From the NCBI RefSeq assembly GCF_003864255.1, contig NZ_QWEZ01000001.1:930001-994000 (forward strand): a DNA stretch of 64,000 nucleotides, read 5' to 3'. Shown in pieces: positions 1 to 7,912 of the stretch (positions are counted from its first letter, which is position 1; every line of letters starts with the position of its first letter). The stretch comes from Aestuariirhabdus litorea (lineage in GTDB: Bacteria; Pseudomonadota; Gammaproteobacteria; Pseudomonadales; Aestuariirhabdaceae). The translations under genes were made by a program, and so were the position numbers. The notes below the pieces were generated by a model that made no database searches, had not been told where the DNA came from, and saw only the letters and a list, made by a program, of their open reading frames with translations.

Positions 1-1
1 G

Positions 2-244
2 ACCCTGTTTGGCTACCGGGTGTGGGGCGGTTTGCTGACCCGCTACTCGCCCGGTGTGGTGGCGCCCCTCACCCTGCTGGTCCCCGTCACCGGCCTGCTG
101 TTTGCCGATCTCCTGCTGGATGAGAAGCTGACCCCACTGCAGTGGGCCGGTATCGCCCTGGTGATGCTGGGCCTGGTGATCAACCTGCTGGGAGGGCGGT
201 GGCGACAACGGGCTACACTGGGACAGAGGAGGCTAGCCCCATGA
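2..244 (+). CDS. eamA: EamA-type amino acid metabolite exporter, C-terminal end (partial)
   Basis: The gene enters from before the window; only the last 80 or so codons are present. The visible part holds two hydrophobic segments, around VAPLTLLVPVTGLLFADLLL and WAGIALVMLGLVINLL, with the dipeptide-rich turn DEKLTPLQ between them. This is the typical ending of the drug/metabolite transporter (EamA) fold, and the wording around RYSPGVVAPLTLLVPV closely recalls E. coli EamA, an exporter of O-acetylserine and cysteine. It acts in the inner membrane. Its TGA stop overlaps the ATG of the following flavodoxin-like gene (ATGA), so the two are probably co-transcribed and translationally coupled. The substrate is inferred from resemblance only. 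Confidence 0.75.
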   Translation, partial: TLFGYRVWGGLLTRYSPGVVAPLTLLVPVTGLLFADLLLDEKLTPLQWAGIALVMLGLVINLLGGRWRQRATLGQRRLAP

Positions 245-708
245 GTATTCGCAAACGCCTGCTGGTGGTTTCCCATACCCCGTCCCCCAATACCCGGGCG
301 CTGGCCGATGCCCTGCTGGCCGGGGCACAGACCGATGCCCCGGGCGTCGAGGTGCGGCTGGTCGCGCCGCTGGAAGCGGGTCCCGAAGATGTGCTGGCGG
401 CCGATGCCCTCATTCTGGGCACCACCGAAAACCTGGGGTACATGAGCGGGGCGTTGAAGGATTTCTTCGATCGCATCTATTACCCCTGCCTGGAGCCCAA
501 GCAGGGGTTACCCTATGCCCTCTATATTCGCGCTGGCCACGACGGCACCGGCACCCGACGGGCAGTGGAGACGATCACCACCGGCCTGCGCTGGCGCGCA
601 GTACAGGAGCCGCTGATCTGCCGCGGCGAGTTCGATCCCGCGTTTATCGACCAGTGCCGGGAGCTGGGTATGGCCATGGCCATGGGGCTGGACGCGGGCA
701 TTATTTAA
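241..708 (+). CDS. Flavodoxin-like / NAD(P)H-dependent FMN reductase family protein
   Basis: A 155-residue single-domain protein. It starts with a beta strand (RLLVVSHTPSPNTRALADAL), the phosphate-binding loop of flavodoxin-like folds in which S/T and N contact FMN phosphate. A second strand-loop (ADALILGTTENLGYMSGALKDFFDRIYY) matches the family's flavin-contacting loop and dimer helix. Members are cytoplasmic flavoproteins, often quinone or FMN reductases; the electron partner cannot be told here. The ATG at 241 is chosen because it overlaps the upstream stop as ATGA; an upstream in-frame start would overlap the exporter extensively. The 3' end of this gene is present a second time, in decayed form, at 1520-1647, on the far side of the SGNH hydrolase gene. 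Confidence 0.75.
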   Translation: MSIRKRLLVVSHTPSPNTRALADALLAGAQTDAPGVEVRLVAPLEAGPEDVLAADALILGTTENLGYMSGALKDFFDRIYYPCLEPKQGLPYALYIRAGHDGTGTRRAVETITTGLRWRAVQEPLICRGEFDPAFIDQCRELGMAMAMGLDAGII

Positions 709-769
709 GAATGGTCGCTTTGGAGGACACTCTTTGGTGGGTCTCCATTTTTATTGGGAAAACTATCGC

Positions 770-1555
770 ATGACAGAAATCGCCCTCAGCCTTGCCTTGG
801 CGCCCCTGCTGTTGATCCAGGGGATCTACACCCGACTGGTCACCCCAAAGCTGCCCGAGGCGCTTGGCGATCGAGAGGGGGTCAAGGGGGCCGGCCAAGA
901 GCTGGGGCTACTGGTTGTGGGCGATTCAGCGGCTGCCGGGGTGGGTGCCCGGCATCAGGATGAAGCCTTGATCGGCAACCTGATCGCCAGGCTGAGCCCT
1001 CACTTTCGAGTGCGCTGGCGTTTGGTTGCCCGGACCGGGCATGACACCAGGGAGGTCCTGGAACTGCTTGATCAAACCCCTGCTGACAGCTTCGATATTG
1101 CCGTCGTATCGGTTGGGGTTAACGACGTCACCAGCCGGGTTAGTGTGGAGCGCTGGATCGAGCATCAGGAACAACTGATCCAAATGCTCAGCACCAAATT
1201 TGGAACCTCTCATACGCTCCTTTCGCCGGTTCCACCCATGCAGGGTTTCCCCGCGCTACCGCAGCCCCTGCGCTGGTATCTGGGACGGCGGGCGAAGCAA
1301 TTTAACCGGCAATTACGTACTTTCGTAAGCGGCCGGCTCAACTGCACGCTACTGGAAAACGATTTTCCTCTCGTTGGGGAGATGATCGCGGAAGATGGGT
1401 TCCACCCAAGCCCAAAAGCCTACGGAGTCTGGGCAGACGAAGCCATCAAGGTGATCTTGCAGCTTCTGCAGGAGCCGTCAACACGTACCGGGGATCAACC
1501 CTCTGCTCCAGCAACTGCACCGGCCTGCGCGGGCGTGCAGTACAGGAGCCTCTGA
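770..1555 (+). CDS. SGNH/GDSL-type hydrolase (lipase/esterase family)
   Basis: About 261 residues from ATG 770 (MTEIALSLALAP). An in-frame GTG at 734 would add 12 residues and is less likely. Block I of the SGNH family is clear as VVGDSAAAGVG, with the nucleophile Ser in GDS. Block III is SVGVNDVTS, giving the conserved Gly and Asn, and block V is EDGFHPSPKAY, giving the catalytic Asp and His. The N-terminal hydrophobic stretch could be a signal anchor, so the enzyme may act at the membrane or in the periplasm on an ester or acyl substrate. The last dozen or so residues (after about 1515) are read out of frame from a decayed copy of the flavodoxin gene end, so the native C-terminus has been replaced. 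Confidence 0.8.
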   Translation: MTEIALSLALAPLLLIQGIYTRLVTPKLPEALGDREGVKGAGQELGLLVVGDSAAAGVGARHQDEALIGNLIARLSPHFRVRWRLVARTGHDTREVLELLDQTPADSFDIAVVSVGVNDVTSRVSVERWIEHQEQLIQMLSTKFGTSHTLLSPVPPMQGFPALPQPLRWYLGRRAKQFNRQLRTFVSGRLNCTLLENDFPLVGEMIAEDGFHPSPKAYGVWADEAIKVILQLLQEPSTRTGDQPSAPATAPACAGVQYRSL

Positions 1556-1647
1556 TCCGCCGGGGCAAGTTCGGTCCGGCGTTTATTGGCCAGTGCCCCG
1601 AGCCGGGCATGGCCATAACCGTGTGGCTGTACACCGGTACTATCTAG
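1520..1647 (+). pseudogene. Decayed duplicate of the 3' end of the flavodoxin-like gene
   Basis: These 128 bases align without any gap to 581-708, the last 42 codons plus stop of the flavodoxin-like gene. I count about 103 identities by eye. The copy keeps the same reading frame and ends in its own stop (TAG instead of TAA). It would encode TGLRGRAVQEPLIRRGKF, against TGLRWRAVQEPLICRGEF in the intact gene. No 5' part of the gene is present upstream; the SGNH hydrolase gene occupies that place. It is either the leftover of a tandem gene duplication or the displaced 3' end left by an insertion of about 0.8 kb. Confidence 0.85.
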
Positions 1648-1735
1648 CCGCCCGCTGCTTCACAACGCCTCCTGCTGAGCATTGTTGTTCTGGCGATATA
1701 AAGTGCCCGGGATTGGGGCGGTGTCCGATATAGGT

Positions 1736-1750
1736 GCGCCAGTTCAGTGC
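1736..1750. promoter_or_regulatory. Possible NtrC (enhancer) site upstream of urtA
   Basis: GCGCC-N5-AGTGC resembles the NtrC dyad GCACC-N5-GGTGC with two changes. It lies 76-90 bases upstream of the sigma-54 promoter, a usual distance for an enhancer-binding protein. The match is weak and is supported mainly by position. Confidence 0.3.
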
Positions 1751-1825
1751 CAATGAGTCTTTATCATTTTGAATAATTTCTCTGATGTCCCCTAAAACCC
1801 CTGTCCCAGAGCGGTTTTTCGATGT

Positions 1826-1841
1826 TGGTCTGCCCTTTGCA
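1826..1841 (+). promoter_or_regulatory. Sigma-54 (-24/-12) promoter of the urt operon
   Basis: TGGTCTGCCCTTTGCA fits the sigma-54 pattern TGGCACG-N4-TTGCA, with GG and GC at the required spacing and the strong TTGCA box. Transcription would begin near 1852, leaving a leader of roughly 88 bases before urtA. Eleven of the twelve bases outside the four-base spacer's variable centre recur in the promoter of the urease operon at 7756-7771. Only two positions differ between the two elements. Sigma-54 control implies activation by NtrC under nitrogen limitation. Confidence 0.8.
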
Positions 1842-1939
1842 AAAGTAGAGTCGACCAGTTGGGTTGAAATACAACAAACACTAAATCGAAAAACCGAGTC
1901 AATAACACTCATCCGAAAACCAATAGGACAGGAGTTATC

Positions 1940-3238
1940 ATGGGATTCTCTCGAGTCACGTTCAAAAAAAGTTTGCTGGCGCTGAGCGCCAGTGTGATGG
2001 TTGCCGGTAGTAGCATGGTACTGGCGGCTGAGACCATCAAAGTAGGGGTGCTGCACTCCCTCTCCGGCACAATGGCCATCAGTGAGACCACCCTCAAGGA
2101 TACGATGGAGATGCTGGTGGCGGACCAGAACGCCAAGGGCGGCCTGCTCGGCAAACAGCTTGAAGCGGTGGTGGTTGATCCCGCCTCGAACTGGCCATTG
2201 TTTGCGGAAAAGGCGCGAGAGCTGATCGAAAAGGAGAAGGTGGATGTCATCTTCGGTGCCTGGACATCGGTCTCCCGTAAGTCGGTGCTGCCGGTCATTG
2301 AAGAGCTCGACAGCATCATGTTCTACCCGGTCCAGTATGAAGGTGAGGAATCCTCTAAAAACGTCTTTTACACCGGCGCTGCGCCCAACCAGCAAGCGAT
2401 CCCTGCGGTCGACTACCTGATGAATGAGCTCGAGGTCGAGCGCTGGGTGTTGGCGGGAACCGATTACGTCTACCCGCGCACCACCAACAAGATTCTGGAA
2501 GCCTACCTCAAGGCCAAGGGGGTCGCTGAAAGTGACATCATGATCAACTACACCCCCTTCGGTCACTCCGACTGGCAAAGTATTGTGGCCGATGTGAAGA
2601 AGTTCGGCAGCGCCGGCAAGAAGACCGCGGTGGTCTCCACCATCAACGGCGACGCCAACGTGCCTTTCTACAAGGAACTGGGCAACCAGGGCATCTCAGC
2701 CGAGGATATTCCGGTGGTCGCCTTCTCCGTAGGTGAAGAGGAGCTGTCGGGTATCGATACCAAGCCGCTGGTGGGGCACCTGGCCGCCTGGAACTACTTC
2801 ATGAGCGTCGAGTCCGAGACCAACGCAGAGTTCATCAAGAACTGGCACAGCTACATCAAGAACGATGCCCGTGTCACCAACGACCCCATGGAAGCTCACT
2901 ACATCGGTTTCAATATGTGGGTGAAAGCGGTTGAGAAGGCCGGTACCACCGACCCCTCGGCGGTGCAGGACGCGATCATCGGCATCAGCGTGCCCAACCT
3001 GACCGGCGGCTACGCCACCATGGCCCCCAACCACCACATCACCAAGCCTGTGCTGATCGGTGAGATCCAGGAGGATGGCCAGTTCCAGGTGGTATGGGAA
3101 ACCAGCGGCACCGTATTGGGTGATGCCTGGTCCGACTTCCTAGCCGGTTCCAGGGACATCATCTCCGACTGGCGTGCGCCGCTCTCCTGCGGTAACTACA
3201 ACGTCAAAACCGGCAAGTGCTCCGGACAAAACTACTGA
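1940..3238 (+). CDS. urtA: Urea ABC transporter, substrate-binding protein UrtA
   Basis: A 432-residue periplasmic binding protein. Residues 1-30 are a Sec signal peptide (basic MGFSRVTFKK, hydrophobic core, cleavage near VLAA-ETIKVG). The mature protein begins with the strand IKVGVLHSLSGTMAISE typical of the leucine/amide-binding family. It has the UrtA-specific stretches DPASNWPLFAEKARELI, FGAWTSVSRKSVLPV and FYPVQYEGEE, and the length is normal for UrtA. It captures urea in the periplasm and delivers it to UrtBC. It is first in the urtABCDE operon, behind a sigma-54 promoter. A strong hairpin follows before urtB, consistent with more UrtA being needed than membrane subunits. Confidence 0.96.
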   Translation: MGFSRVTFKKSLLALSASVMVAGSSMVLAAETIKVGVLHSLSGTMAISETTLKDTMEMLVADQNAKGGLLGKQLEAVVVDPASNWPLFAEKARELIEKEKVDVIFGAWTSVSRKSVLPVIEELDSIMFYPVQYEGEESSKNVFYTGAAPNQQAIPAVDYLMNELEVERWVLAGTDYVYPRTTNKILEAYLKAKGVAESDIMINYTPFGHSDWQSIVADVKKFGSAGKKTAVVSTINGDANVPFYKELGNQGISAEDIPVVAFSVGEEELSGIDTKPLVGHLAAWNYFMSVESETNAEFIKNWHSYIKNDARVTNDPMEAHYIGFNMWVKAVEKAGTTDPSAVQDAIIGISVPNLTGGYATMAPNHHITKPVLIGEIQEDGQFQVVWETSGTVLGDAWSDFLAGSRDIISDWRAPLSCGNYNVKTGKCSGQNY

Positions 3239-3248
3239 TCCGTTGTTC

Positions 3249-3274
3249 GGCGGCAACCCTGCGGGGTTGCCGCC
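3249..3274 (+). terminator. Intercistronic hairpin between urtA and urtB
   Basis: A perfect 11-bp stem (GGCGGCAACCC paired with GGGTTGCCGCC) with loop TGCG lies 11 bases after the urtA stop. There is no downstream T run, so it is more likely an attenuating or RNA-stabilising element that lowers expression of urtBCDE relative to urtA than a full terminator. Confidence 0.6.
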
Positions 3275-3357
3275 AACCTGTCCAGCCTACACGCATCCTT
3301 CTCGCCCCCGGGGCTAACAGCGCAGGTGTTTGACCCGCGCCCAAGGATTCTATTGCC

Positions 3358-4992
3358 ATGTCTTTTTCTTACTGCAGCGCTTGTGTTACCCGCCGGCCTC
3401 TCTCCCTGCTTGCCGCGTTGCTGTTGTGCCTGGCCGGGTTGCTGAGTGCACCTGCGCAGGCCACCCCCTTTGAGCAAGGGGCCGAACTCCTGAAACAGGG
3501 AAGCCTGAAGAAGAACCAGCGGGCCGTTGAGCTGATCGCGGAGAGTGAAGACCCCCGTGCGCTCTCCCTTTTGTTGCCCCTGCAGGAGGGTCAACTCTAC
3601 CTCCATAAACCCAGTAAAACCCTGGTGCTGGCTGAGTCTTCCGACGAGGGGTACCAGCTGCTGAATGCCTTGACCGGTGAGTCCATGGGCACGTTTCCCA
3701 AACGCGCGCTCAAGAAAATTCCAATCAACAATCGCCTGCGCACCCAGCTCAAGGGGGCGGTGGCGATGCTCCAGCTCTCCAGCCCCGATCCGGCGCTGCG
3801 CCTGCAATCATTGCAGAATATGCTGGTGGATGTGAGCACTGATCATATTGACCTGCTCACCCGCTTGCAGGGCAAGGAGCAGGAGCCGGCGGTTCTCGAC
3901 CTGATCTCGGTGGCACTGGCACTGGCCGCACTGGAGAGCCCGCAGTCGGCGCAGCGGGTGGAGGCGGCCAACCTGCTGGGCGACAGCTTGCAGCCAGAGG
4001 TCAGGAATCGGCTGGTGGCACTTCAAACCACCGAGAGTGACAAGCGGGTGCTGGCCGCCATCAATGACAGCCTCGCCCGCATAGAGCAGCGGGCCGAGCT
4101 CTTCGGTCATATGGAAACCCTCTATTTCGGCCTTAGCCTGGGCTCGGTGCTGGTACTGGCCGCCATCGGCCTGGCCATCACCTTTGGGGTGATGGGGGTG
4201 ATCAATATGGCCCACGGCGAGCTCATCATGCTGGGCGCCTACACCACCTACGTGGTTCAGCAGCTGATGCCCGATCACATCGAATATTCGCTGCTGGTGG
4301 CGGTACCGGCCGCCTTTATGGTGTCGGCGCTGGTGGGGATCGCCATCGAGCGCGGGGTGATCCGTTTTCTCTATGGCCGCCCCCTGGAGACCCTGCTGGC
4401 GACCTTCGGTATCAGCCTGATTCTGCAACAGGCGGTGCGCACCATCTTCTCGCCGCTCAACCGCAGCGTGGAAACTCCCGCCTGGATGAGTGGGGCGCTG
4501 GAGATCAACAGCCTCTTCTCCCTCACCTACAACCGGCTCTATATCATCCTCTTCTGCCTGCTGGTATTTGCGGCACTGTTCTGGGTACTGAAGAAAACCC
4601 GTCTCGGGTTGCAGGTGCGGGCGGTGTCCCAGAACCGTGAGATGGCCCGAGCCATGGGGGTGCGTTCGCAGTGGGTCGATGCCATGACCTTTGGCCTGGG
4701 CAGCGGGGTGGCCGGCGTTGCCGGTGTGGCCCTTAGCCAGCTCACCAACGTGGGGCCCAACCTCGGCCAGGCCTACATCATCGACTCCTTTATGGTGGTG
4801 GTGTTTGGTGGCGTCGGCAATCTGTGGGGCACCCTGGTGGCGGGCCTCTTTCTGGGGATCGGCAACAAAGTGCTGGAGCCCTGGTCGGGTGCCGTACTGG
4901 CCAAGATCCTGATGCTCATTTTCATCATCCTCTTTATCCAGAAACGCCCCCGCGGACTCTTTCCGCAGAAGGGGCGGGCAGCGGAGAACTGA
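3358..4992 (+). CDS. urtB: Urea ABC transporter, permease subunit UrtB
   Basis: A 544-residue protein. It has a signal-like hydrophobic start (to about residue 35, ending APAQA), then a roughly 220-residue soluble, HEAT-like helical region. The LivH-type permease domain follows from about residue 255 (FGLSLGSVLVLAAIGLAITFGVMGVINMAHGE). The INMAHGELIMLGAY motif and the late cytoplasmic loop RAVSQNREMARAMGV are characteristic. The N-terminal extension is a known feature of many proteobacterial UrtB proteins. It pairs with UrtC to form the inner-membrane channel. The ATG at 3358 is preceded by AAGGA, and the gene ends three bases before urtC. Confidence 0.95.
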   Translation: MSFSYCSACVTRRPLSLLAALLLCLAGLLSAPAQATPFEQGAELLKQGSLKKNQRAVELIAESEDPRALSLLLPLQEGQLYLHKPSKTLVLAESSDEGYQLLNALTGESMGTFPKRALKKIPINNRLRTQLKGAVAMLQLSSPDPALRLQSLQNMLVDVSTDHIDLLTRLQGKEQEPAVLDLISVALALAALESPQSAQRVEAANLLGDSLQPEVRNRLVALQTTESDKRVLAAINDSLARIEQRAELFGHMETLYFGLSLGSVLVLAAIGLAITFGVMGVINMAHGELIMLGAYTTYVVQQLMPDHIEYSLLVAVPAAFMVSALVGIAIERGVIRFLYGRPLETLLATFGISLILQQAVRTIFSPLNRSVETPAWMSGALEINSLFSLTYNRLYIILFCLLVFAALFWVLKKTRLGLQVRAVSQNREMARAMGVRSQWVDAMTFGLGSGVAGVAGVALSQLTNVGPNLGQAYIIDSFMVVVFGGVGNLWGTLVAGLFLGIGNKVLEPWSGAVLAKILMLIFIILFIQKRPRGLFPQKGRAAEN

Positions 4993-4995
4993 TCG

Positions 4996-6084
4996 ATGCT
5001 ACTCGACAAACTCTTTATGAATGACCGGGGCGGGCAATGGCTGATCGGTACTCTGTTGGCCATCACCACGGCGGTCACCCTGCTTAATCTGTTCGCTCCC
5101 GAAGGCAGCCTGTTCCATGTGCCGACCTACACCGTCACCCTGCTGGGGAAATACCTCTGCTACGCGCTGTTGGCGGTGGCACTGGATCTGGCCTGGGGCT
5201 ACCTTGGCATCCTCAGCCTGGGGCACGGTGCCTTTTTTGCCCTCGGTGGCTACGCCATGGGGATGTACCTGATGCGCCAGATCGGTGACCGGGGAGTTTA
5301 TGGCAACCCGGAGCTTCCGGATTTTATGGTGTTCCTCGACTGGAAGGAGCTGCCCTGGTACTGGAGCGGTTTTGACAGCTTCGGTTTCGCAATGCTGATG
5401 GCGCTGTTGGTGCCGGGGCTGTTGGCCTTTGTGTTTGGTGCGCTGGCGTTTCGCTCCCGGGTGACCGGGGTCTACCTGTCGATCATCACCCAGGCGCTGA
5501 CCTACGCTTTGCTGCTGGCCTTTTACCGCAACGAGATGGGGTTTGGCGGCAACAACGGCCTCACCGACTTCAAGGACCTGTTGGGCTTCAGCCTGCAGTC
5601 CGACGCGACCCGCCTGGTGCTCTTTATTGCCTCCTCGCTGGCGCTGATCGCCGGCTACCTGATCTGCCGCGCGGTGACCCGCTCACGGCTTGGGCGGGTG
5701 TGCGTGGCGATTCGTGACAGTGAAGACCGGGTACGCTTTATCGGCTATCGGGTGGAGCGGGTCAAGCTGGCGGTCTTTACCCTGTCGGCGGCGCTGGCGG
5801 GGATCGCCGGTGCGCTCTACGTCCCCCAGGTGGGGATCATCAACCCCAACGAGTTCTCCCCGCTGAACTCCATCGAAGCGGTGGTCTGGGTGGCCGTCGG
5901 CGGGCGGGCAACTCTCTACGGGGCGGTGGTAGGTGCGCTGCTGATCAACTACGCCAAATCCTTCTTTACCATGGCGATGCCCGAGGTGTGGTTGTTTGCC
6001 CTGGGGGCGATCTTCGTGCTGGTGACGCTGTTTTTGCCCAACGGTATCGTGGGGCTGCTCAAGCGCAAGGAGGCCCGCGCATGA
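4996..6084 (+). CDS. urtC: Urea ABC transporter, permease subunit UrtC
   Basis: A 362-residue LivM-type inner-membrane protein with about ten hydrophobic segments. Diagnostic sequences are WGYLGILSLGHGAFFALGGYA near residue 65, the loop RVCVAIRDSEDRVRFIGYRV, and AVGGRATLYGAVVGALLINY near the end. It forms the urea channel with UrtB. It starts three bases after urtB ends and overlaps urtD by ATGA, so the order urtABCDE is a tight operon. Confidence 0.95.
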   Translation: MLLDKLFMNDRGGQWLIGTLLAITTAVTLLNLFAPEGSLFHVPTYTVTLLGKYLCYALLAVALDLAWGYLGILSLGHGAFFALGGYAMGMYLMRQIGDRGVYGNPELPDFMVFLDWKELPWYWSGFDSFGFAMLMALLVPGLLAFVFGALAFRSRVTGVYLSIITQALTYALLLAFYRNEMGFGGNNGLTDFKDLLGFSLQSDATRLVLFIASSLALIAGYLICRAVTRSRLGRVCVAIRDSEDRVRFIGYRVERVKLAVFTLSAALAGIAGALYVPQVGIINPNEFSPLNSIEAVVWVAVGGRATLYGAVVGALLINYAKSFFTMAMPEVWLFALGAIFVLVTLFLPNGIVGLLKRKEARA

Positions 6085-6911
6085 CCATGATGGAGAGCTT
6101 CCGCCACCATACCCGCCGCGACCAGGTGTTTGATTTTTTGATGCCGCCGGCGATCGATAGCCTCGACCTGTCGAAAAACACCATCCTCTATCTGGAGGGG
6201 CTCAACGTCAGCTTCGACGGCTTCAAGGCGATCAACGACCTGAGCCTTTACATCGAGCCCGGCGAGCTGCGCTGCATCATCGGCCCCAATGGCGCCGGTA
6301 AAACCACCATGATGGACATCATCACCGGTAAGACCCGCCCCGACAGCGGCAGCGCTTTCTTTGGGCGCCGCATCGACCTGCTGCAACTCAGTGAGGCGGA
6401 GATTGCCCAGGCGGGTATCGGTCGCAAGTTCCAGAAGCCGACGGTGTTCGAGCCCCTCAGCGTGTTTGAAAATCTGGAGCTGGCGATGTCCGGCAACAAA
6501 GGGGTCTGGAGTACCTTCCGCGCCCGGGTGGGGGTGGAGCAGCGTGAACGCATCGAAGCCTGCCTCGAACAGATCGGCCTTAAGGACCAGGCAGCGCAGC
6601 GGGCGGGGGATCTCTCCCATGGACAGAAGCAGTGGCTGGAGATCGGTATGTTGCTGATGCAGGAGCCGCGCCTGTTGCTGGTGGACGAGCCGGTGGCGGG
6701 GATGACCCATCAGGAGATGGACCGCACCGCCGAGCTGCTGCTCTCTCTGGAGGGGAAGCACTCGGTGGTAGTGGTGGAGCACGATATGGATTTTGTGCGC
6801 TCGATCGCCCGCACCGTCACGGTGTTGCACCAGGGCAGTGTGCTGGCCGAGGGCAGCATGGACCAGGTGCAGGGCGATGCGCGGGTCAAACAGGTCTATC
6901 TGGGGGAGTAG
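6081..6911 (+). CDS. urtD: Urea ABC transporter, ATP-binding subunit UrtD
   Basis: A 276-residue LivG-type ATPase. Walker A is GPNGAGKTT, the signature region reads DLSHGQKQWLEIGM (the LSHGQ variant common in UrtD) and Walker B is LLLVDEPVAGM, followed by the H-loop VVVEHDMDF. It has the roughly 30-residue N-terminal lead typical of UrtD. It powers urea import together with UrtE. The start is the ATG overlapping the urtC stop; longer upstream starts would lie inside urtC. Confidence 0.95.
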   Translation: MTMMESFRHHTRRDQVFDFLMPPAIDSLDLSKNTILYLEGLNVSFDGFKAINDLSLYIEPGELRCIIGPNGAGKTTMMDIITGKTRPDSGSAFFGRRIDLLQLSEAEIAQAGIGRKFQKPTVFEPLSVFENLELAMSGNKGVWSTFRARVGVEQRERIEACLEQIGLKDQAAQRAGDLSHGQKQWLEIGMLLMQEPRLLLVDEPVAGMTHQEMDRTAELLLSLEGKHSVVVVEHDMDFVRSIARTVTVLHQGSVLAEGSMDQVQGDARVKQVYLGE

Positions 6912-6914
6912 GGG

Positions 6915-7610
6915 ATGTTGCAGGTACAGGGTATCAACCAGTTTTACGGCGCCAGCCATATCCTCTGGGATCTGGACCTCCAGGTACGAGAGGGGCGCTG
7001 CACCTGCCTGATGGGGCGTAACGGGGTGGGCAAAACCACCCTGCTCAAAGCCATCATGGGGCTGCTGCCGGTGGCCTCGGGGCAGATCGCCTTCAAGGGG
7101 CGAGACCTGCTGGGGCAGTCGGCGGAGCGTCGCGCCAGCCTAGGGATCGGCTACGTCCCCCAGGGGCGGCAGATCTTCCCGCTTCTGAGTGTGGAGGAGA
7201 ACCTGCAGATCGGCCTGCCGGCGCGCGCCGATCGGGTACGCCAGATCCCGGACTTTATCTTTGAGCTGTTTCCGGTGCTCAGGGAGATGTTGCACCGCCG
7301 TGGCGGGGATCTCTCCGGCGGCCAGCAGCAACAGCTGGCGATCGGGCGGGCGCTGGTGACCGACCCTTCGCTGCTGATCCTCGACGAGCCCACCGAGGGG
7401 ATACAGCCCAATGTGGTGCAGGAGATCGGCGAGATTATCCGCACCCTCAACCGGGAGATTGGCCTCACCGTGCTGCTGGTGGAGCAGAAGCTGCCCTTCG
7501 CCCACAAGGTGGCCGACGATTTCTGCATCCTCGAGCGGGGGCGCAGCGTCGCCACCGGCGAGATGGCAGCGTTGGGGGAGGAGCTGGTGCGCCAGTACCT
7601 GACCGTGTGA
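6915..7610 (+). CDS. urtE: Urea ABC transporter, ATP-binding subunit UrtE
   Basis: A 231-residue LivF-type ATPase with Walker A GRNGVGKTT, signature DLSGGQQQQLAIGRAL, Walker B LLILDEPTEGIQPNVV and H-loop LLVEQKLPFAHKVAD. The GIQPNVVQEI stretch is typical of UrtE. It dimerises with UrtD on the cytoplasmic face. It is the last gene of the urea importer operon; no clear terminator separates it from the urease promoter region downstream. Confidence 0.95.
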   Translation: MLQVQGINQFYGASHILWDLDLQVREGRCTCLMGRNGVGKTTLLKAIMGLLPVASGQIAFKGRDLLGQSAERRASLGIGYVPQGRQIFPLLSVEENLQIGLPARADRVRQIPDFIFELFPVLREMLHRRGGDLSGGQQQQLAIGRALVTDPSLLILDEPTEGIQPNVVQEIGEIIRTLNREIGLTVLLVEQKLPFAHKVADDFCILERGRSVATGEMAALGEELVRQYLTV

Positions 7611-7640
7611 GCTGCCGGGGGTGGGGTATGCCTGCTCCCT

Positions 7641-7663
7641 TCTGGTGCGCACCAGATGGATGC
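7641..7663. promoter_or_regulatory. Probable NtrC binding region upstream of the urease operon
   Basis: A perfect 16-bp palindrome (TCTGGTGC followed by GCACCAGA, 7641-7656) overlaps GCACC-N5-GATGC (7649-7663). The latter is one base from the NtrC dyad GCACC-N5-GGTGC. The distance to the sigma-54 promoter at 7756 is about 95-115 bases, appropriate for an upstream activating site. That it is NtrC is inferred from the motif and the promoter type. Confidence 0.45.
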
Positions 7664-7755
7664 GTGCCCCCTGCTTGTGCGCTTGGGGGCTGTGCCGAGG
7701 GGGTATCCTCACTGGGCTCGGCTGTAACCCCCGTAGCCACTGGCGTCTGGAAAGC

Positions 7756-7771
7756 TGGTCTGTGCTTTGCA
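7756..7771 (+). promoter_or_regulatory. Sigma-54 (-24/-12) promoter of the urease operon
   Basis: TGGTCTGTGCTTTGCA has GG at -24, GC at -12 and the TTGCA box at correct spacing. It differs from the urt promoter at 1826-1841 in only two central spacer bases. Transcription should start near 7782, leaving a leader of about 130 bases before ureD. The 302-base gap between urtE and ureD (7611-7912) is filled by this regulatory region; I see no gene in it. Confidence 0.82.
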
Positions 7772-7912
7772 ACATGAGCCCCCATCAGGTGCGTCACCGA
7801 GAATCCTGCACCGACCTCAGCCCAAGGAGAGACAGCCGACGATGTTACCTGCGAACTCCCGCCCCCGGGTCCTTTGCCTCGCCATCGTCCCCTGCCTCGG
7901 GAGCGGCCGGCG

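Noticed and set aside
1640-2578. A 312-codon frame antisense to urtA and its leader
   Set aside because: It spans the urtA promoter and coding region and has no recognisable domain.
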